This document shows, in pieces, positions 59,993 to 64,000 of a DNA stretch of 64,000 nucleotides (its first letter is position 1; each line of letters opens with the position of its first letter). The notes under the pieces are model-generated. The model made no database searches, was not told where the DNA came from, and saw nothing but the letters and a program-made list of their open reading frames with translations. The position numbers and the translations under genes are program-made. The stretch lies in assembly GCA_964017185.1 (NCBI GenBank), contig OZ024878.1:16699851-16763850 (forward strand), given 5' to 3'. The stretch is from Rugalucina vietnamica. Lineage: Eukaryota; Mollusca; Bivalvia; Lucinida; Lucinidae.

Positions 59993-62574
59993 ACCAGAGG
60001 ACCATTGGTCCTGAGAACGCTCACCTGAAGCCTGATCTTAAAGTATTAAGTCATAATGAAATGACCTTGACCTTGAATACTCACACACCTTTATTGACTT
60101 CATAAGTTGTCTGCATCTGCAAAGTTTCAGGGCTCAGGCTGCAATAGTTTCCAAACCCAGTGATTTCTGAGAAAACCATAATTTTAATTTTGATATCTAA
60201 ATGACCTTGGGCCAAGGTCAAGACATGACCTTGGCCTTAAATAATTACTTACCTTCATTGACTCCATAAGTTGTCTGCATCTAGCAACTTTCAGGTCTCA
60301 GGCTTCAATAGTTTGTTTTCGCCTTTTCCCATGTGAAAGCCTATGTTTCCAAAATTGACCTTGCCGTAAAATAGGTCAAGGTCATCATAGGGTCATCATT
60401 TCAACAAACTATGATGGGCTGGAGTCCCAAATGCTACATACCAAGTTTCATGAAAATCGGCCTGCCGGTTCTGGAGAAGAAGATTTTTGAAAGGTTTTTA
60501 CCATATATGGGCGTGGCGGCCATCTTGGTCATGTGACCTGGATTTCGCGATCAAACTTTCATCTCCCCTACCCATGGATGCTCCACAAAAAATTTCACTT
60601 TGATTTGCCAAGCAGTTTCAGAGAAGATCTTTGAAAAGTGTGTATGGACAACAGACTGGCCAAGGTCAAGAGATGACCTTGACCTATATTAATCACATAC
60701 CTTCATCTACACCATTAGTTGTTTGCATCTACCACTTTTCAGGCCTCAGGCTGCAATAGTTTACAAAAAATCCATAGTTTTCACTTCTTCCTATGTAAAA
60801 GCCTATGTTTCCAAATTTGACCTTGCCGTAAAATAGGTCAAGGTCATCCAAGGGTCATCATTTTATCAAACTATGATGGGCTGAGGTCCCCGATGCTACA
60901 TACAAAGTTTCGTGGAAATCGGCCTACCGGTTCTGGAGAAGAAGATTTTTGAGTGGTTTTAACCATATATGGGCGTGGCGGCCATCTTGGTCATGTGACC
61001 TGGATTTCGCGATCAAACTTTCGTCTCCCCTACCCATGGATGCTCCACATAAAATTTCACTTTGATTGGCCGCGCAGTTTCAGAGAAGATCTTCGAAAAC
61101 TGTGTATGGACAACAGACTGTCCAAGGTCAAGAGATGATCTTGACTTATATTAATCAAATACCTTCATCTACTCCATTAGTTGTTTGCATCTACCACTTT
61201 TCAGGCCTCAGGCTGCAATAGTTTTCAAAAAATCCATAGTTTTCACTTTTTCCTATGTTAAAGCCTATGTTTCCAAATTTGACCTTGCCGTAAAATAGGT
61301 CAAGGTCATCCAAGGGTCATCATTTTAACAAACTATGATGGGCTGAGGTCCTCAATGCTACATACCAAGTTTCGTGGAAATCGGCCAGCCAGTTCTGGAG
61401 AAGAAGATTTTTGAGTGGTTTTTACCATATATGAGCGTGGCGGCCATCTTGGTTATGTGACCTGGATTTCGCGATCAAACTTTCGTCTCCCCTACCCATG
61501 GATGCTGCACATAAAATTTCACTTTGATTGGTCGCGCAGTTTCAGAGAAGAAGATCTTTGAAAAGTGTGTATGGACAACAGACTGGCCAAGGTCAAGAGA
61601 TGACCTTGACCTATATTAATCATATACCTTCATCTACTCCATTAGTTGTTTGCATCTACCACTTTTCAGGCCTAAGGCTGCAAAAGATTTCAAAAAATTC
61701 CATAGTTTTCACTTTTTCCTATGTAAAAGCCTATGTTTCCAAATTTGACCTTGCCGTAAAATAGGTCAAGGTCATCCAAGGGTCATCATTTTATCAAACT
61801 ATGATGGGCTGAGGTCCTTGATGCTACATACCAAGTTTCGTGAAAATCGGCCCACCGGTTCTGGAGAAGAAGATTTTTGAGTGGTTTTTACCATATATGG
61901 GCGTGGCGGCCATCTTGGTCATGTGACCTAGATTTCGGGATCACACTTTTGTCTCCCCTACCCATGGATGCTCCACATAAAATTTCATTTTGATTGGCCA
62001 AGCAGTTTCAGAGAAGAAGATCTTTGAAAACTGTGTATGGACAACAGACTGGCCAAGGTCAAGAGATGACCTTGACCTAAATTAATCACATACCTTCATC
62101 TACTCCATTAGTTGTTTGCATCTACCACTTTTCAGGCGTCAGGCTGCAATAGTTTTCAAAAATCCATAGTTTTCACTTTTTCCCATGTAAAAGCCTATGT
62201 TTCCAAATTTGACCTTGCCGTAAAATAGGTCAGGGTCATCCAAGGGTCATCATTTTATCAAACTATGATGGGCTGAAGTCCCCGATGCTACATGCCATTT
62301 TTCGTGGAAATCGGCCCACCGGTTCTGGAGAAGAAGATTTTTGAAGGGTTTTCACCATATATGGGCGTGGCGGCCATCTTGGTCATGTGACCTGGATTTC
62401 GCGATCAAACTTGAAATGTCACTACCCAAGGAGGCTCCACATAAAATTTCAACTAGATCGGCCAAGCGGTTTCAGAGAAGAAGATCTTTGAAATTGTGGA
62501 CGACGACGGACGACGGACGCCGGATCATGGCTATCCTATTAGCTCACCTTGTGAGCCTTCGGCTCAGGTGAGCT
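59993..62574 (+). mobile_element. Family E element, copy 6 (about five 465-bp tandem units)
   Basis: Closely parallels copy 3. The 5' end ACCAGAGGACCATTGGTCCT is at 59,993. TATATGG recurs at 60,504, 60,966, 61,428 (as TATATGAGCG), 61,894 and 62,358 (462-466 bases). The end is GGACGACGGACGACGGACGC followed by the hairpin at 62,541-62,574. It is inserted in different surroundings from copy 3, so the expanded array moves with its ends or expanded independently. Confidence 0.85.
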
Positions 62575-62866
62575 AAAAACTGCAACTTTGGGTCAATTTT
62601 TTATCTAATTTGTAATTAAGTTACATATCATGTCATTGTGAGAATCTGCTGTTTACACGATAGAAGAAAATCCGGCACTATGTGAACCTTTTTTATATCA
62701 GGACTTATATGCCTAAGATGGATGAACAATAATTATTATTCTCTTTGTGCCATTCTTTGGTTTGGTGTAAATTTGCGATAGATATTTTCTTCTGTTTGTG
62801 ACGATTCCTGGGTATTGCTGCGTTTGCATTTACTCACTCACTCACCAGAAGTGGTAGTCAGATTAT

Positions 62867-62888
62867 TGTGGGCGCCTAGGCGCCCACA
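62867..62888. repeat. 22-bp perfect palindrome
   Basis: TGTGGGCGCCT followed directly by AGGCGCCCACA, GC-rich in AT-rich surroundings. Confidence 0.9.
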
Positions 62889-63029
62889 TTCTCTAAAAGT
62901 CATATGTACGCTGGAGCACTTACACAATTTTGACCATACATGGGAGTGTTTGTTCATACTTTATGCTTCTGGTCTACTCTGGTTCAATGAAAAAAGAGAT
63001 AATAAGCAATGCTTATTAAATATCCCCCG

Positions 63030-63540
63030 CAGGGTAACTGTTTACCACAAAAATTATTTTTTCACAATAACAATTCTTTATGCAAATGTCCAATGGGTGT
63101 ACATCATGTAGGCATGATATCAAATTTTTCCATCAAAAACTGGCCGTGAAAGCCCTTACCTGTAAAAAAAAAAAAAAAAAAAACACTAAGAAAAATTGTC
63201 TAAGTTCTCATTGCTGTAATTTTAACAAAAAATATTTTTTCACAATAAAGTTTCTTCATGCAAATGTCCAATGGGTGTACATCATGTAGGCATGATATCA
63301 AATTTTTCCATCAAAAACTGTGGTAGGAGTTGATCGGCCCGTGAAAGCCCTTACATATCAAAAAACTAAGAAAAATTTTCCAAGTTCTCATATCTGTCAT
63401 TTTGTCAAAAATTATTTTTTCACAATAACATTTCTTCATGCAAATGTCCAATGGGTGTACATCATGTAGGCATGATAACAAATTGTTCCATCAAAAACTG
63501 TGGTAGGAGTTGATCGGCCCGTGAAAGCCCTTACCTGTAA
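63030..63540 (+). repeat. Three tandem copies of a ~180-bp unit
   Basis: CAAATGTCCAATGGGTGTAC begins at 63,083, 63,261 and 63,441. Each copy contains CATCATGTAGGCATGAT and CGTGAAAGCCCTTAC. The first unit lacks the GTGGTAGGAGTTGATCGG segment. Confidence 0.9.
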
Positions 63541-63721
63541 ACAAGAAATATCTTTAAAAAAGATAATCGGCGTGCTTTAAATGGATGTGGGTTATAATAT
63601 GTTCTGCGTTTTGACTCGAACATATTAAATTGTGTGGTCACAGCCTTATATGCTTGCTTCATACAGGTTGAACTAAAACATTTTAAAACACTACATGTAA
63701 TAGACAACCTTACAGGAAAAT

Positions 63722-63765
63722 AGTTTAGTTTGTTTTGGTTTAACGTCCCGTTCAACAATTTTCAG
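63722..63765 (-). repeat. SINE 3'-end remnant, minus strand
   Basis: The reverse complement reads CTGAAAATTGTTGAACGGGA then CGTTAAACCAAAACAAAC, the common SINE tail. Confidence 0.65.
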
Positions 63766-63774
63766 TCTCTTTCT

Positions 63775-63916
63775 GAGAATGCTTCACATGAAGTTTGATT
63801 TTGATTAGTTCTGTGGGTTATTAATACAAGTGCTTTAAAATTGTGAATGAAGACAATAGATGCCAGAGCATGGTTTACTAAAAACTCACCAGGTGAACTT
63901 TCGGCTCTGGTAAGCT
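63775..63916 (+). repeat. Family E, degraded 3' end
   Basis: AATGCTTCACATGAAGTTTG, then CCAGAGCATGGTTTACTAAA and a decayed hairpin CTCACCAGGTGAACTTTCGG followed by CTCTGGTAAGCT. Confidence 0.55.
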
Positions 63917-64000
63917 ATGTCGAAACATTGCTAGACTATAAGCTTAGCTTGGCAGCTCAACACATGTGCTTATAACTGGAGATATGTGATGGAGCTGAGC

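Noticed and set aside
47573..62574. Repeated 70-105-codon frames (LPYPWMLHIKF..., MTLTYINHIPSSTPLVVC...) as a tandem protein family
   Set aside because: They arise once per 465-bp repeat unit, shift and break between units, and have no fixed start or end. They are translations of a non-coding repeat.

Overview
This is a eukaryotic, AT-rich and very gene-poor window. It is probably from a bivalve mollusc or a close lophotrochozoan relative. I base that on the spliced gene with introns, tRNA-derived SINEs ending near GGGACGTTAA, a LINE with an apurinic-type endonuclease, and a dense set of tandem-repeat-bearing mobile elements that resemble the bivalve 'pearl' type. The species assignment is inference. 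I see no prokaryotic gene organisation, CRISPR array, rRNA gene or intact stand-alone tRNA gene.

1-7,200: the 5' half of one real cellular gene on the minus strand. Three coding exons (6818-6731, 6011-5461, 4853-4698) join in matching phases into 265 residues: an H-NOX heme domain followed by the start of the HNOBA domain of an atypical soluble guanylate cyclase. The proximal His falls at residue 105, a YxSxR motif is present, and a Tyr lies at the distal-pocket position, which suggests an O2-sensing rather than NO-selective enzyme. Two decayed copies of the first coding exon lie upstream of it, making a triplication. A 4.2-kb non-coding element with inverted ends lies in the next intron. The rest of the gene (end of HNOBA, coiled coil, cyclase domain) is outside the window.

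7,200-19,980: mostly unrecognised non-coding DNA with a 32-bp minisatellite, two SINEs, small foldback elements and simple repeats.

19,980-29,900: a direct duplication of about 1.4 kb, its copies separated by a 1.36-kb foldback element packed with CGTACGAT-like motifs that has an 18-bp terminal inverted repeat and a 7-bp target duplication. Just after the second copy is a nearly full-length LINE (25,692-29,889, minus strand, 11-bp target duplication). Its endonuclease/reverse-transcriptase reading frame is broken by one in-frame stop, and a C2H2 zinc finger lies beyond it.

29,900-64,000: a patchwork of nested repeats. The dominant family ('family E') has a 5' hairpin containing GGACCATTGGTCC, tandem internal units (about 465, 335 or 160 bp depending on copy), a GACGGACG microsatellite and a 3' hairpin AGCTCACC...GGTGAGCT. 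At least six copies and two remnants are visible. One is inserted into another dispersed repeat whose empty site is preserved elsewhere in the window. Other items are several inverted-repeat (MITE-like) families, a pogo/Tigger transposase fragment, a decayed multicopy coding relic, a 180-bp tandem array and long poly-A or AAT tracts. Most short open frames in this part are fortuitous translations of repeats.
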